This document shows positions 45,185 through 57,839 of a DNA stretch of 64,000 nt, piece after piece. The stretch is from the NCBI GenBank assembly GCA_033439255.1, contig CM065889.1, positions 1,488,001 through 1,552,000 of the forward strand, given 5' to 3'. Both the position numbers and the translations under genes were made by a program. Under the pieces are notes generated by a model that did no database searches, was not told where the DNA came from, and was given only the letters and a program-made list of their open reading frames with translations. The first letter of the stretch is position 1; the number at the start of each line of letters is the position of its first letter. The DNA is from Hericium rajendrae (taxonomy: Eukaryota > Basidiomycota > Agaricomycetes > Russulales > Hericiaceae).

Positions 45185-46887
45185 AGATATGTACATACAT
45201 GCATATCATGTGTGGCCATGCACAAGCATGCCGTAGCCTGACACCTTGCACATGGGCCTTATGCCTCATATCTCTCATGTGCAGCCATCATGACTTGAGT
45301 ATGCTCACCTTGCTATGTCTCAAACACATCTGCCCCACCCCACCATGCCTTATACACAAGCCACATCTGATAAATCTGTCAGAGGTATATATTGTTAAGA
45401 ACTGTACATTGCATTTCTTAACTTGACATCACTCTCTTTGACATCCACACCATGGTCAATGTCTTGTTGCTCTACTCTATTTATTTAACCACATCTACAT
45501 ATCTACATGGACTCTGTTGCACTGCCTCAATTTACTATTCATTTTCATCATGATCATTGCAGTGCTCTCCTATCTACTTCCCTATCATGTTTCATCTCCA
45601 TCATGTGTAGTACAATGCTGTGCAATGCACAGTTACTACCATTACTTTAGATACGACTCACAGCTGTGCATCCTCCTGTATTTAACTGATTGAGCTGAGT
45701 CCCTTAGACCTTAGCTTAACCACTTTGCAACTCTATAGGATTTACCTCCTGGCAGTCACCAGTGCCCTCTAAGTCTCTCTGTTTTGCGCTTCTCTCTCTC
45801 GATAGCTCTCGACTCTCTCTAATCGTTGATCACCTCTTGAGCAGGTCAGCCTTTGTTGTTTGTGTGTAGCCTGAGTTCCTACTCAGTCACTATAGGACGT
45901 TGGTCCTTAGCAATGGCCACATGAATGTCTCCTGTCCAAATCTTATCTTTTGTAGGTCTACGTATAACCTGCATATGTGCACATGCTTGAGCAAGCCCCC
46001 ATCAGCCTGTGTCTGCCAGCCCACATCTCTGCCAGTGTCCTTGCACATGGGTCTCAGATGCTGATGCCTCTCTCATGCCTGCTGCATCTCATGCATGAGC
46101 AGGTCAATGAGAGGTCATTAACTCAAGCACACCTGCGATCATGTTATGTCATCTTGTGCACAAGCCAGCACCCAGTGCATGCTCATCGGGCCCTGCTGCA
46201 CCTCATGCATGGCCAATGTGCCTATCTGGTCACACCTCATGTGGCCACACCCTCTCTGCCGCACTTCATACTGCCCATCACATCTCACACCTGCCTGTTG
46301 TGCCTGCTGCACCTCATGCATGGGCTCAGTGCCTTGTGCACACCCATCATGCTCTGCTGCACCTTATGTGCTGTCACCTCTAGTGCTTTGTGCACACCCA
46401 CTGTGCTACACCACACCTTGTATATAGATTTGCTGTAGTTCAATATCAGCACATATGGTCACTGCACCTTCTGCATGCCTGCTACACCTGCCATGCTTTA
46501 CACACAGACTTAGTGTCTTATGTGCATACATATCTTTTATGTCCCACCTTTAAACATGTAGTTTATTTGATTGTATCAGTAGTTGTATTAAATAAATTTG
46601 ATTTTTTTTATATGTTTCAAACCTGGTTGACTTGAGACAGTACTAATAGTAGGAGTCATAGGAACCATAGGAAGCATAAGAAGCAATGAGTTTACATAGC
46701 AACTATAGCTGCTCCTCAGAAACATGTAGCACTGTATAGTGTTTAACTACTACTATAGAAGCTATGATAGACCTTGTAGTCCTATATAGTTGAGAGGAAT
46801 AGCTGCATAGATGGTCATAGACCTCATAGCACTATATAAGACATATGAATGAACACTGTGCTATATAGAATAACAAATTTTCAGATG
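45185..46887 (+). mobile_element. Plavaka-like right-hand fragment with a nested LTR
   Basis: CATGC/TGCATG-rich core text (45190-45390 and 45960-46520), then TATAG-type subterminal repeats and the terminus AAATTTTCAGATG at 46887. It is a relative of 26701-29601. An LTR-like fossil (45393-45894) sits in the core. The left end is absent. Confidence 0.55.
45393..45894 (+). mobile_element. Lone LTR-like sequence (retrotransposon fossil)
   Basis: About 500 bp starting TGTTAAGAACTGTACATT, homologous to the inverse of 11494-11995. Homology runs about 20 bp past the end at 45894, which may be the start of the internal region. No coding part is present. Confidence 0.6.
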
Positions 46888-47083
46888 TATTTTCTTCAAT
46901 TGCAAGCAAAATTTTAAATGTACAAATCTTCTTTCATACTTTTATCTGTATATCATACTCTGATTGATTTAAAAATTGAGACAGATATAGCATATCTTTT
47001 GCTATGTTATAAAAGAAGAAATATCATATAAGCATTCTTTACAAGAGACACATAACTGTACAAGATGCACAAGCAAGAAATTT

Positions 47084-50000
47084 TTACTTGACTTTTCCAT
47101 CTGTTCTCACTTTTGTTTTTGCCTTTGCTTTAGATGCTTTTTTTGACCGATCAGACTCCTCAGACTCATTTCCACCCTTGCGATTAGCTTGCGCTTTCTT
47201 ATCAGCTAAACTGTGTATAAACAAATTATACAGTTGACAGAATGAATATTAATCTCACATTTTGCTGCCTTCTTTTCTAACTCATCCCAATCCTGTCCTA
47301 CAAAAAGTGAAAATCATTTTCCCGATATAGAACAGTGCACCAACCTTCACTCTCATCATCGTCGAAGTTGGTATCACTGTCTTCATCTCGGCTCGCATCA
47401 GATTCATCAAAATCACTACCATCATCTGAGCTCTCATTGCTTTCTGAGTGAAATGATTCAGCTTCAAACTCAGATTCAGATTCAGATTCTTCATCCTGCT
47501 CGCTCTAATTGACATATATCAGTACTGACATCATCGTTGACATAGGACCATACCTGATCTCCAGCGATACCACCCAAAAAGTGCCAACCTCCTGTTTGAA
47601 AGAAATCATACGGACTGTCATTTATGGTCTTCATGATAGGCCCCCAGTTTAAATTGACCGGGCCCTCCGCGAGAGGGATATCGACAGAACTAGTAACAAT
47701 GAATCAATATCCATTTGCTAAGTTTATATTATCAAACACTTACTCTAGCCAATTTTTGACATCATCCAATTGTGAACTCGGGATGGAATTGATATGCAAC
47801 GGTGCCTTCGAAAAATCTCTGAACACGAAAATGAGATCAAACTGCTTGAGACCGAATCTGACACGCTCCAGTGATGCAATCTCGATATCAGCCAAGCTCA
47901 CGACAAGGAATGGTGGGTCTGATAGATGGACAAGACAGTCGGTGGTCGGCTGCAGGCGTACGTTGGTACGGAACGGAACGCCTTCAAAAGACAATTCTCT
48001 GAACGGGATATCTGGTTCGAGTGTATCGCCAGTCTTCATGACAATCAGGAACCGGACACTCTGAAAATCAGTCTATGTACTTACCGATACTGTAGCGGCT
48101 TCCGCTATTTTTTCGGAGAAAGCTTTGAATTCCTTATTCAGCATCTGTCGTCGTTTGCGCTCTTGCTGTTCCATTTCGATCTCATCTTCGTCTCCGTATC
48201 GATACTTCCTTTTTCGGTTCCCAGTTTCATCAAACTGCACATCAGATGCCTCCCGGAAAAATTGGATGTCCTAACAATAGGATCAGCTTCACGCAAAGCA
48301 GCGAAGACAAAAAGGCAGACATGAGCTTTCTTCTTCCCGATCATAATCGGAGCTTTCAGATGAATGTGAATAATCACGAGCAGCTCATGATCACATGGTT
48401 GAAAAAAGAGATGTTTGACGTTGCTGAAAAGGACATCTACCGTGTTGTATAAGTTGAAAGCCCGAAAAAATATGATTTTTGGGAAACTCTTACCAATCTT
48501 TTGTGTCCCCATGGGAGATTGATATCGCAAGCCATTCTGATGGATCTCAACTTCACCGGGGAGACGCTTTCCGTCAAGCGCAGGTCGTACAAAAACTTCC
48601 GGCAATTTGTGTGGTCTGCGGCCCTTGACTTCCACGAGAATGTCTTGCTCGATCACGTCAGCAAGCTCTTTCTTTTGTTGTTCCCTTTTGTTGACCTCTT
48701 TCTTGAGATCTGTTATTTGTTTGCTGATTGCATCGAAGCGATGACCATCGGCAGAGCGATAAGAGATGGACCGCACAAACGTCGCATCTGGGTCCTCGAA
48801 AGGCTATATTGACCTTGTCAGTGGGAAAACGAGCAAAAATGACAGCGAGGAGCATACAGTATCCTCCTTTTTACCGGCCAGCTGACCTGGAGTCTGAAAA
48901 TTGACACGAATATACGTAAAGTCGCCTTCATCGTTCTTGCTGACATTCTTGATCGTGTTGATATGAAATGGGACAGCGAACCCATAAATCGGAAGAACCA
49001 CCGTGTGTGCTTTCCGATCAACATATATCTGAGGCAGTTTTAAATCTCAAGACACAGCATAGATGGGAGAAGTACGAACCCGGAGGCTCTCCGCCTCCCT
49101 TGGCAGACCTGCCTCACCCTTATAGCTTTGAAACCTCTTCCATGACTTGCCCTCTTTACCACCGGTGCCTCCATTCTCCTCTGCATACCTTGCAAGGCCT
49201 TCAGCTTGGAGTTGATCGTGAAGTTCTTGCTGGTGTTCAGCTATCCTAGCAGCGGTAGATTGCGCCACCTCTTCCTGTGCTGCGCTACGAGTTTTGTTGC
49301 GCAGCACCTTGCCGCCGGCGATCTTGCTTTTCATAGGAGAGCCAATACCATTAGCTGCAGCCCTCTTGAGAGGCTTTTCGGCAGCCCTGAGAACCTTAGT
49401 TTCGGGAGAGTTCAGATAAAACATTACGTCCTTCGCAGATTTTACGCCTTCCGTGATAGAGACAGCCTTGTCATACCCAATTTTCACGGTGTCCACAACC
49501 TGCAGAGCATATCTGCAGAAGATGAGGCCTATGAATGAGCACGAAGTAAGAAGCATACTTTTTGTCATCTTGATCTTCAAGATCCTGGAAGCCAAGAGAA
49601 AGATTGAAGACCATGTTGGTCTTGAGCTGTCGTCCGTTCTTCGGAGACAATAAATACACCGCATCGCGGAACTCTAAGCCCATCTGAAAAAAAAATGAGA
49701 TTAAGTATCAAGAGGCGATAAGCCACCAACCCCGAATCCAATATTCTTGACAAAATTCTTCTCAAGCTCCGGCTTGTGTTTCCTTATCTGCGTCAGAGCA
49801 TGCTGATAGATGTCTTTGATAAGTGCACCGTCCTTCATCCTGTTGAGAACCTCTGTCTGTAGAAGTAATAGGAAATTATAAATTGCTTCCTGCTCCTAAA
49901 GAAAGGTCGTAAAAAGGACAGAATCAAATGATCTGGAGGAACGCCACCTTGTCTGGGTCAACAATGAATGTTCTTCCAACGTTGGCACAATATCCTTTGT

Positions 50001-51177
50001 ATCGCATGCCCACGGACACCAGCAGAACACCTTTATGCGACATATGATCCGATGTTGACTCGGCTGTATACTTGAGATCATAACCAGTGCTAGAAGACCG
50101 GGACTGTATGATAGGCGGATAACAGAACTCCGTCGACAGCCAATCAATCTGAAAAATCTGGTATTCAGGTCGACAAACTGTAGCCAATCAATGTACTCAC
50201 ATCAGATAGCCCCCTACCCTTGTTGAAAATCCTCATATCCGGACCTCTTGCATTCGCGTCATCGCCGGAACCGAGACGTGCCTCGATTTGAGCAGCAAAC
50301 TGCTCGTGCGAAATCTTCGTCTCCCTGTCCAGAATAGTCTCAAGTCTGGGGGCGATGTGATGGGTGAGTAATGTCGTGGTCAGATTGGCAGCCGTCCTTA
50401 TTGCTATCTGGGAAAATATGAGATAACGCTTTGATGTATCGAAAGGACCTACCAGTTCGTCGTCGTTTTTAACTGCCATGAAAAACGAGATAGCTGGACC
50501 GATGTCGACAAGCTCTGGCTTCGATTCAGCTGACAATAGAGCCCTAGTCCACTCTTCAGCTAATTTCCCAGAGAAGCTCTCTTTGGTCAATAATCCGACA
50601 CGATGCTGCGACAGAAAAGTCTTCATGATGTCTGATAAACCTTCTGTAACCGAATCCTTCGCCTTTGAGTAGATCAAGATATCCACAGGCACAATAGTGC
50701 CATGTGTTTGGAGTTGTTGCAGAATCTTGGCTAATAAACGCGAACGTTCTTTATTAGAAGAGAGATAACATGCAAGTTGAGTTCTCGGCATACCTTTGTT
50801 GGCGGAGCAAAGCACAGATAATTTGTCCTTCTGAAGAAGCAGCAGAGTGGACGGAAACTCGTACCCCAGCAACCACGTCTAAGAGCGTATATGGGTACGG
50901 GTGTCAATACTGGAAAAAATATAACAACGTATAAAAAAAACGGACCTGGAAAGCGACGCCTTTCCGGATAGGCTCATCCTCTGCAGAAGGATCCCCAGCC
51001 GCCAAGAAAAGGGCATCAACGTCAGCTATCGTGCTCAAGTCATCGTTCTTGTTCGCTTTCTGATGAAGAGTTAGACGAATGAGCACCCGATGAGCATAGT
51101 AGACGGCTTACCGACCACGAGTCAAGTATGGATTTCAATCGCGCATTGAAAAGGTCCTTGTTCAACTCCACATGCAT
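47084..51177 (-). CDS. SPT16: FACT complex subunit Spt16
   Basis: Histone chaperone subunit of FACT, which loosens and rebuilds nucleosomes during transcription and replication in the nucleus. My model has 18 exons: 51177-51112, 51059-50946, 50878-50794, 50730-50453, 50407-50201, 50148-49948, 49895-49731, 49683-49559, 49512-49080, 49028-48858, 48803-48494, 48436-48321, 48270-48085, 48033-47744, 47689-47554, 47504-47345, 47297-47259, 47205-47084. The exons total 3204 nt (1067 aa), normal for the family. An N-terminal lobe and aminopeptidase-like fold ([14 protein letters not shown]) are followed by a linker ([10 protein letters not shown]), middle histone-binding domains ([32 protein letters not shown]), an acidic tail (about 962-1015) and a basic C-terminus. 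All introns are GT-AG and short. The start follows family length ([10 protein letters not shown]). A transposon end lies only 197 bp past the stop. Confidence 0.95.
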
Positions 51178-51576
51178 TCTTCCAACTGACGTAGCCAAGA
51201 TATAAGAAATGAGTTGAAGAACCCTTGAATGATATGCGGCGACGTAGGGGCTCGTGCGAGTTTTTAGTGCCCGACTTTTCGATGCGACTTGTCAACAACA
51301 GCAAAGATGGTCCTCGCACAAGCGCTCTCCGCCTCCGCTCTACTATAGTCTGGGATCCAGCCGTTTCGGAGTGCCAAAATCCCCTGCACGCGTGCGTGCG
51401 GAGACTTTCGTGGAGGGGATTTTGGCACTCCGAAACGGCTGGATCCGAGACTATCCTGACTGCCACGCAGTATTATGTAAGTGCTGGTTTGGAAGTGATC
51501 CGGGACTACACGGTGACCGCCTGACACATCTGGACGCCAACTTTCATCGGTGGTCGAACGTCAGTCAGCAGCCTAC
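51178..51576. promoter_or_regulatory. Divergent SPT16/EDE1 promoter
   Basis: 399 bp between two start codons facing away from each other, so both promoters must lie here or overlap the genes. No clear TATA box was seen. A hairpin MITE occupies 51348-51451. Confidence 0.7.
51348..51451. mobile_element. 104-bp hairpin MITE in the divergent promoter
   Basis: 37-bp inverted repeats (51348-51384 and 51415-51451) with one mismatch, ends GTCTGGGATCC and GGATCCGAGAC, flanked by TA on both sides (51346-51347 and 51452-51453). The TA duplication suggests a Tc1/mariner-type origin. Confidence 0.8.
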
Positions 51577-54500
51577 ATGATGGCCTCCTTCGCTCCTACT
51601 CCTGCAGAGATCTCTCTCGTAAATTCAATTTTCGACAAGAATGATCCTCAGAAATTCAACATCATTACTGGTGACATCGCTGTCGGTGTTTTCGCAGGGG
51701 CGGAATTGTCCTCAACTGTTTTGGGTGAGATCTGGAGTCTTGCGGATGACGAAAACAACGGCTTTCTGACACGGAAGGGTGTCGCTATCGCTGTTCGCCT
51801 TGTGGGATGGGCACAAAATGGCGAGCATGTATCGAAAGAGCTCATACATAAGCGTTAGTTCGCTCTCAAGGACTCGGAAGAGCGAAGCTAATCGTTTCCT
51901 ATCTTCATAGCTGGGCCCCTCGCGGTTCTTAATGGCTATCCTCATTCCAAGCTTCCGGACGCTGTTGTCTCATCACCGAAATTCTCGGCATCTGGACTTC
52001 CTCCACTTACGACGGAAGATAGAGCAAAGTTCAATAGGCTGTTTCAGGGATGTGGCCCCGTAAATGGCTTACTCAGTGGTGCGGAGAATGGCTTTTGTTT
52101 ATCTAATGGATATCTGATATATAGTCTGAAGGCGACAAAGCTAGAGATGTTTTCGTAAAATCGAAACTTCCCGTGGACACTTTATCGCAGATATGGTGCG
52201 CGCATTGCATTTTCTTGATCATTTGCTTTTGAATCATATCTTGTATCTGGACGCTAGGGCATTGTCTGACACTCAGAGTCGAGGGTCACTTGACCTCACA
52301 GACTTTCGGATTGCCATGTATTTGATCCAAGCGTACATATCTGGCAGACTACCTTTCGTTCCCACGACGCTTCCTCCTGGCCTGTATGACATGGCAAGTG
52401 ACAGGATGGAGGAAGCTGATGCAAACGTGACTGGCGCCGGCGGTTCTTCTTCTCAAATTAGCGGTCCACGCTTGCCACATACAAATGACTTCGTAAGGCC
52501 ACAGGTGACTAGCCATACAGCAGAGCCGTCCATTTCCATCCATGTTCCAGCGGTGACCTGTGGGTCTCTTGTACAGTCCCCTTTTCAGGCAAAAGCGAAT
52601 GGGCCAAGTCAGAATCCCGAAATCACGCCCAGTGAGAAGGCTCGCTTCGATTCGTTATTTGAATCACTCGATACGCAGAAGAGATCTTATGTGGAAGGCG
52701 ACGTCGCTGTGCCATTCATGTTGCAGTCTAAATTGCCTGAGGAGGAGCTGGCTCGGATTTGGTAAGCAGGTGCGGTTTTGTGCAGTCAATAAACTGATTC
52801 AATCCTCTATGACGTTTCCACAGGGATTTGGCGGATCTTAATAATGATGGACGACTGACTCGCGATGGTTTTGCTGTAGCTATGTGGCTGATCCAAACTA
52901 GGCTAGGCGGACATGAGATCCCATCTGTCTTGCCGCAGGCACTCAATCCTGGTGCCCTGCATCAGAGAATGTTTGCGTCTCCGCCATTTCAAGGACCTCT
53001 ACAGGATGCGCAGCAAGACCTGCTATGGGATGACTCCCTGCACAATGCCTCACCGCTCCACTCGCAGTCTCAGATCAGACAATCTGAACAGGCAGTACCA
53101 CCTTTACGATCAGAAATTCACGACGCAACCATTTGGCCTACCCAATCTGCAGCTCCGGATCCGCATTTGTCTTCGGGTAATTGGTTCTTTTTGCTCTCCT
53201 ACCGGCATAATCTTATCGACTGTTTCCAGCCTCACATCCTGACCTTTTGGGCGATGACGAGGGTTCTATGAACGCATCACTTCCGGGATTCCGCGTTTCT
53301 ATAGATTCGCAGCAGGCACAGAAGGATCTTACTTCCACAAATCGGATCATTCAGAATGCGAAAGCCGAACAACGTAGCGTGGAAGAGTCTATCGCTGCTA
53401 ACGATACTCAGCTTGTTGCCCTGCAGGCTCAGCTAGACTCCGCAAAGACTTCACTGGAGACTGAAGGGTTGCTTCTGACTTCTCTGAAAGACAGGCATGC
53501 CAGGCAGATGGAGGACATCAAGAGAGCGAGGCAGGAATTAATTCGCGCCGAGAGTGATCTCAGTGCGGTCCGCGTGGAAAAAGCGGAGATCGAACATGCC
53601 CTGTTGCGCGATAAAGAGGAAGTTCGTACCCTGCAGAGAAGATTGACGGAGACTGGGTCGATGATTGAACAGCTCAAAACGGAAATTGAGAAAGCGAGGA
53701 GGTCGGCGCAACAGCAGAAAGGTTTGGTTGCAATCGCAAAGAAACAACTCTTGGCTCGAGACGGGGAGAAGACAAGGGTGGAGAAGGAGCTGCAGGATAT
53801 CGGTCCTCAAATCTCTCGCGCAGTGGAAGACGTTGAATTGGTGGAAGCAAACGCAACAATTCTGATGCCAGCAGCGGATTCACAAGCCAAGCCCAAATTG
53901 GAACCATCTGCAGTGCCAGTCGATGTTAGCGTCTCCACTGCGCATCAGGGACCGTCATCTTCCCCAGACAGTATCGCATTTGCCGCCTCCCAGCCTCTCC
54001 CAGCCACACCCACAATATCTTCATCACCCACCGGTGGCAGCATGACGAGCCAGCGCACGAATCCTTTCACTATGTTAGCAGCATCACGCGGCCAGACGAC
54101 GTTGCAATCACAGTCGCCATTTACATCTTCCCAACTACTGGATTCGATTTCTGATGGTCATGCAGGGATTGCTCAGGCCGTCAGTGCAGAATCAGATCTT
54201 GACGATCCTAGCCGTATCACCTGGGAGCTAGGACGAATAGGACATCCCGGTGAGATATTGCCAAACAGCGAAAACGTTACCCAAATTTCGTCCACACCGC
54301 CGCCTCTGTCTGTGCCTGACCTTACATACATTCAAAGCAGTAGTGGTGTTGAGTTGGAAGCGGATGAAGCTCACAGGCCGTCAGAAATTTTGCCTATTCA
54401 ACGAGTCATACGTCCAGCCATTCCTCAGCTTCCTATTGTTCCACCTGGGCAACCTGACCCTGCGGCGGACAGCGACTTTCAGTGGCATCTCAAAAGGCTT

Positions 54501-55716
54501 GACATTGATGCATCTGATAGCAGCGATGGAGAACCATTCTTAGAGGCAAATAACTCGTCAAAAAAGCCAGAATCATCGTCAGCGTTCGGCATCTCGGTGA
54601 CACAGCAAAGTCCTCCTTCCAGTTTTCCCTTTGATGATTCTTTCTCCATTTCCGTCTCACCAGAGGGACCTTTCCCATCGACCTCTTCACATGCGGTCCC
54701 GAATTTGCATCTGTCCGATGCCATTCCTGTTACACTTTCTACTGTTCAGCCTCCTGCGATATCCCCATCTAAAGGTCTCGTCGACTTCGATGAAGCATTA
54801 GGAAAAATACCTGATGAACCTGCGACCGCTCTCGCCAGTGCGACCTTTGACTCTGTCTTCGAAGATAATTTTGACTTTGGAAATTTTGGCGAAGCAGACG
54901 GTCCTGCTGCACCCAATGGAATGGACGAGTCGATTCATTTTGCTTCTTCTCCATTAGCCATGACACTCAGCGAGACTTCAAATGATGGCAAACGTACGAC
55001 CCTCGGTGACAATGTTGGTGTGCACGCCCCTAGTCCATCCGTTGCTCTTCCATCATCCACACTCACCCTGGTTCTTCCTAATGGTCAGCACGGTCACTCT
55101 CTCTTTCATACTCGTCTTCTCATTTCAAATCCTGCAGATAACCGCCAGGTTGCAGCCCCCCGTAACCCAGCTGCATTGGAAGGGACGGATAGTGATATTG
55201 TCAAACCCCAGCCTGTGCCCTCTAGTGGCCTTTCATCTTCACGACCACAAAGTCCACCCTTTTTGCCTGACCCCTCTTCAACACCCCCTCGAAACAAGTC
55301 ACCTTCCACTCCCTTATCCTCGCCCAAATTGAGATTGTCGACAGGATCAAGCAGGGAGAGCAGTGAAAAAACCAGGGAGCCGCCTCGACACTCAAAGCTC
55401 AGTGTATGACGTTTTCTTCAATGTTGATGTTCTCTATTCCTGCTAACATCTACGTTTTGACTAGATTCGATTGCCATTCGGTAAGAAAAAGAAAACTCAG
55501 GACAGTGTGGTCCATTTGCCCGACCAGCATCCCTCCGTCATCGATGAACCAGTCGCTCCAGCAGTCCGATCGGGTGCTCAGCCTGCCGAAGATGATGTAG
55601 AACCTGTTAAGCAACTGTGTGGGATGGGCTTTACTCGATCTCAGGCTGTTGCAGCCCTTGAGGTCAATGGCTATGATTTTCAGCGGGCTCTCAACCGATT
55701 GCTGGAGTCTTCATAG
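51577..55716 (+). CDS. EDE1: Ede1/Eps15-like EH-domain endocytic scaffold
   Basis: An early clathrin-mediated endocytosis factor that gathers adaptors at the plasma membrane. My exons: 51577-51853, 51911-52078, 52132-52195, 52258-52761, 52824-53176, 53230-55403, 55465-55716, total 3792 nt (1263 aa), close to yeast Ede1. Three EH domains: about residues 10-90, 126-200 and 292-372 (the third with an EF-hand-like DLNNDGRLTRDGF). A coiled coil follows (about 480-670), then a long Ser/Pro-rich linker with one NPF motif (near nt 54060), and a C-terminal UBA domain (about 1226-1263, LCGMGFTRSQAVAAL). The start is the first of two adjacent ATGs. Introns are 53-62 nt. The stop is followed by two more in-frame copies of TCTTCATAG. 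Confidence 0.9.
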
Positions 55717-56689
55717 TCTTCATAGTCTTCATAGTTCTGTTTGAAATACATATTTGATTTTGTGAGTTGATACTTCATTTAGTGTTGTGGGCAGAACATC
55801 ACTGCAACGAGATCGCGAAATTGGTCATGGCAAGGGGCCCCGCCGCAGGCGGGTAGAAAAATTTCCCGCTACCTGGTAGTGGGTTCTTGTAGAGCATGAG
55901 TACACATGCTTTTGGTGAGGATTCGCAAAGCCGTGCACCGGATCAAAAACTTCATTGTTCGAAAAGTCTACGCACCACAAACAGTGAAAACATTTCATTG
56001 TCCGATTTGGATGTTTGCGTGCAGCTCCACATGTGCATAAGGCTGCTTGCAGCCTTTTTAAGTTTCGAAAGCCCAACCAGAAGAAAATATATGATGAATG
56101 AAGATTCTGATTATCATTGTCAGCTGTTACCCTTTGCCTATCAAAACTGCAATGGTGTCTTATGTGGTGCACATTGGTAATCTGTAGAATTCCTTGTACT
56201 ATGATTGTACATTTTTTATAGCAATTTAAAGCAGTTTGCAAAATAAATTTGAGCCCTTCTTGCTTGACACTTCAGCTACTGAATATTATAACTGCTTTGA
56301 ACTATTCTTAATACATCTGAAAAAATGGATAACTTCTTTCAGGATTGCATGTATCATATTAGATATTTTAAAGATAAATTTAAATGCTTTGCTAGTGTTC
56401 AGAATGACATTTTTAACTAATCAAGTTATGCAAATCAGTAGACTCTGAATCCAAACATATCATATAATAAAAATGAGTTGTAAAAGGTTTTCTAATATTA
56501 AGTTTTTTATGTATGATTTTTTAAAATTATTTACTTGTATTTGCTTTTTGTATTGAATACTTTTTATTTTGCTTTTTATATTTAGAGTCTAAATCTAAAT
56601 TTTAGACACTACCTAAGTATATCTATTTGACAATTATCTTATTTATAATACAAATAAGAGCTACAATATAACAAACAGTTTTACAAATG
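55717..56689. other. Region downstream of EDE1
   Basis: No gene supported. 55830-55860 holds a GC-rich palindromic cluster (GGGGCCCCGCCGCAGGCGGG), and the rest is AT-rich. One open frame on the minus strand (55825-56241) has no recognisable similarity and is not called. Confidence 0.5.
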
Positions 56690-57839
56690 CATCTGAAAAA
56701 TGTGTTTTCTAGATAGCTAATACTTACACATTTGCATGCTTTAATAATGTTTATAGAGCTATATAGATGACATATAGTGCTATATAGCTCTATGCACTCT
56801 ATTATAGCTTTTATAGCTGTAGTACTAACTATATAGGCTATATAGCATAGTATCACATCTATGGATGCTATATAATTGCACATAGCTTCTATATAGTTTA
56901 TGTGCAATATGTAGGCTGTATAGCTTCATATTGTATCTATAAGAAGCTATATTGATCTAATCAGCAGTCATAGAACTCATACTCACTATTAGCTCTCAAA
57001 GCTATAAGATAGTATATCATAGTCATAATTCAGTAGATAGTTTGATATGTGTACTTGTCTGCAAAATTATTTACAAAAAAGGATTTGCAATGGTCAAGTA
57101 CATTTTCTCATGTTCATGCTTTATTTGTCCTTTCACCAAACTCTGGAATCAGCTGGCAACTCCTTCTGATATCAGTTATCTCCACAACTGACACATCAGC
57201 AATGTGGCCCTTCAAGGTAGTGACAGGATACATGCAATGATTAGCTTGATTAGCTTCCTTTGCTGCAAAAGGACTATACCACTCAATGTAAGCTAGATGA
57301 CCAGGAGGTGAGACATTTTGAGATCCAAATATTGTATTGTTAAATGCACTCAAAATCTGAAAAATTATATGCATATAACTAACTTGAAGACTTGCAACAA
57401 ATTTAGCTATTTAAAAAAGCACACAAAGAATTAAAATTATACCATCAATGCTAGTATCTTCTGCATCATTGTCATCAACTATGACTAGAACAGTATCAAA
57501 TTGAGCAGACTTTGTTCCTTGTGATGAAATTGCAACCACAGTGTCCATAATAGTAGGTGCATTATCGACCTGCAAGTGCTGGTGTTAAAATTTGACATGA
57601 TCCCACACTGGAACATTATTGAAGAGAATGGTGATAGGCTCCCACTGTCATTGATGAGCTGAGAGCTTGCAGTATCCTGCAAAAAAGTTCTGTAAGGCTT
57701 GCAAGAAATGTTGAGCATGATAATTGGTGAGAAGCCAAGGGAATGTTACTGATTGATGATTCAGCCACTTTGCAACAATATGTTCAAGATGAACCTTGTG
57801 CAGAAGCTGCAGTAGTGGCAACATCTTCTGATGCCAGTG
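56690..57839 (-). pseudogene. Plavaka-like transposase C-terminal remnant with element end
   Basis: The terminus CATCTGAAAAATG at 56690 is followed by TATAGCT repeats (56760-57010). On the minus strand a transposase C-terminus is readable: FDTVLVIVDDNDAEDT (57480 area), an intron-like gap, then HLAYIEWYSPFAAK and TDIRRSCQLIPEFG (57140-57300), the counterpart of CAYIEWFTP at 9210. The rest of the gene is lost at 57840, where another element begins. This again links CATCTGA ends with Plavaka transposases. Confidence 0.65.

Noticed and set aside
55825-56241. Minus-strand gene downstream of EDE1
   Set aside because: The open frame ends in a GC-cluster repeat and shows no recognisable domain.
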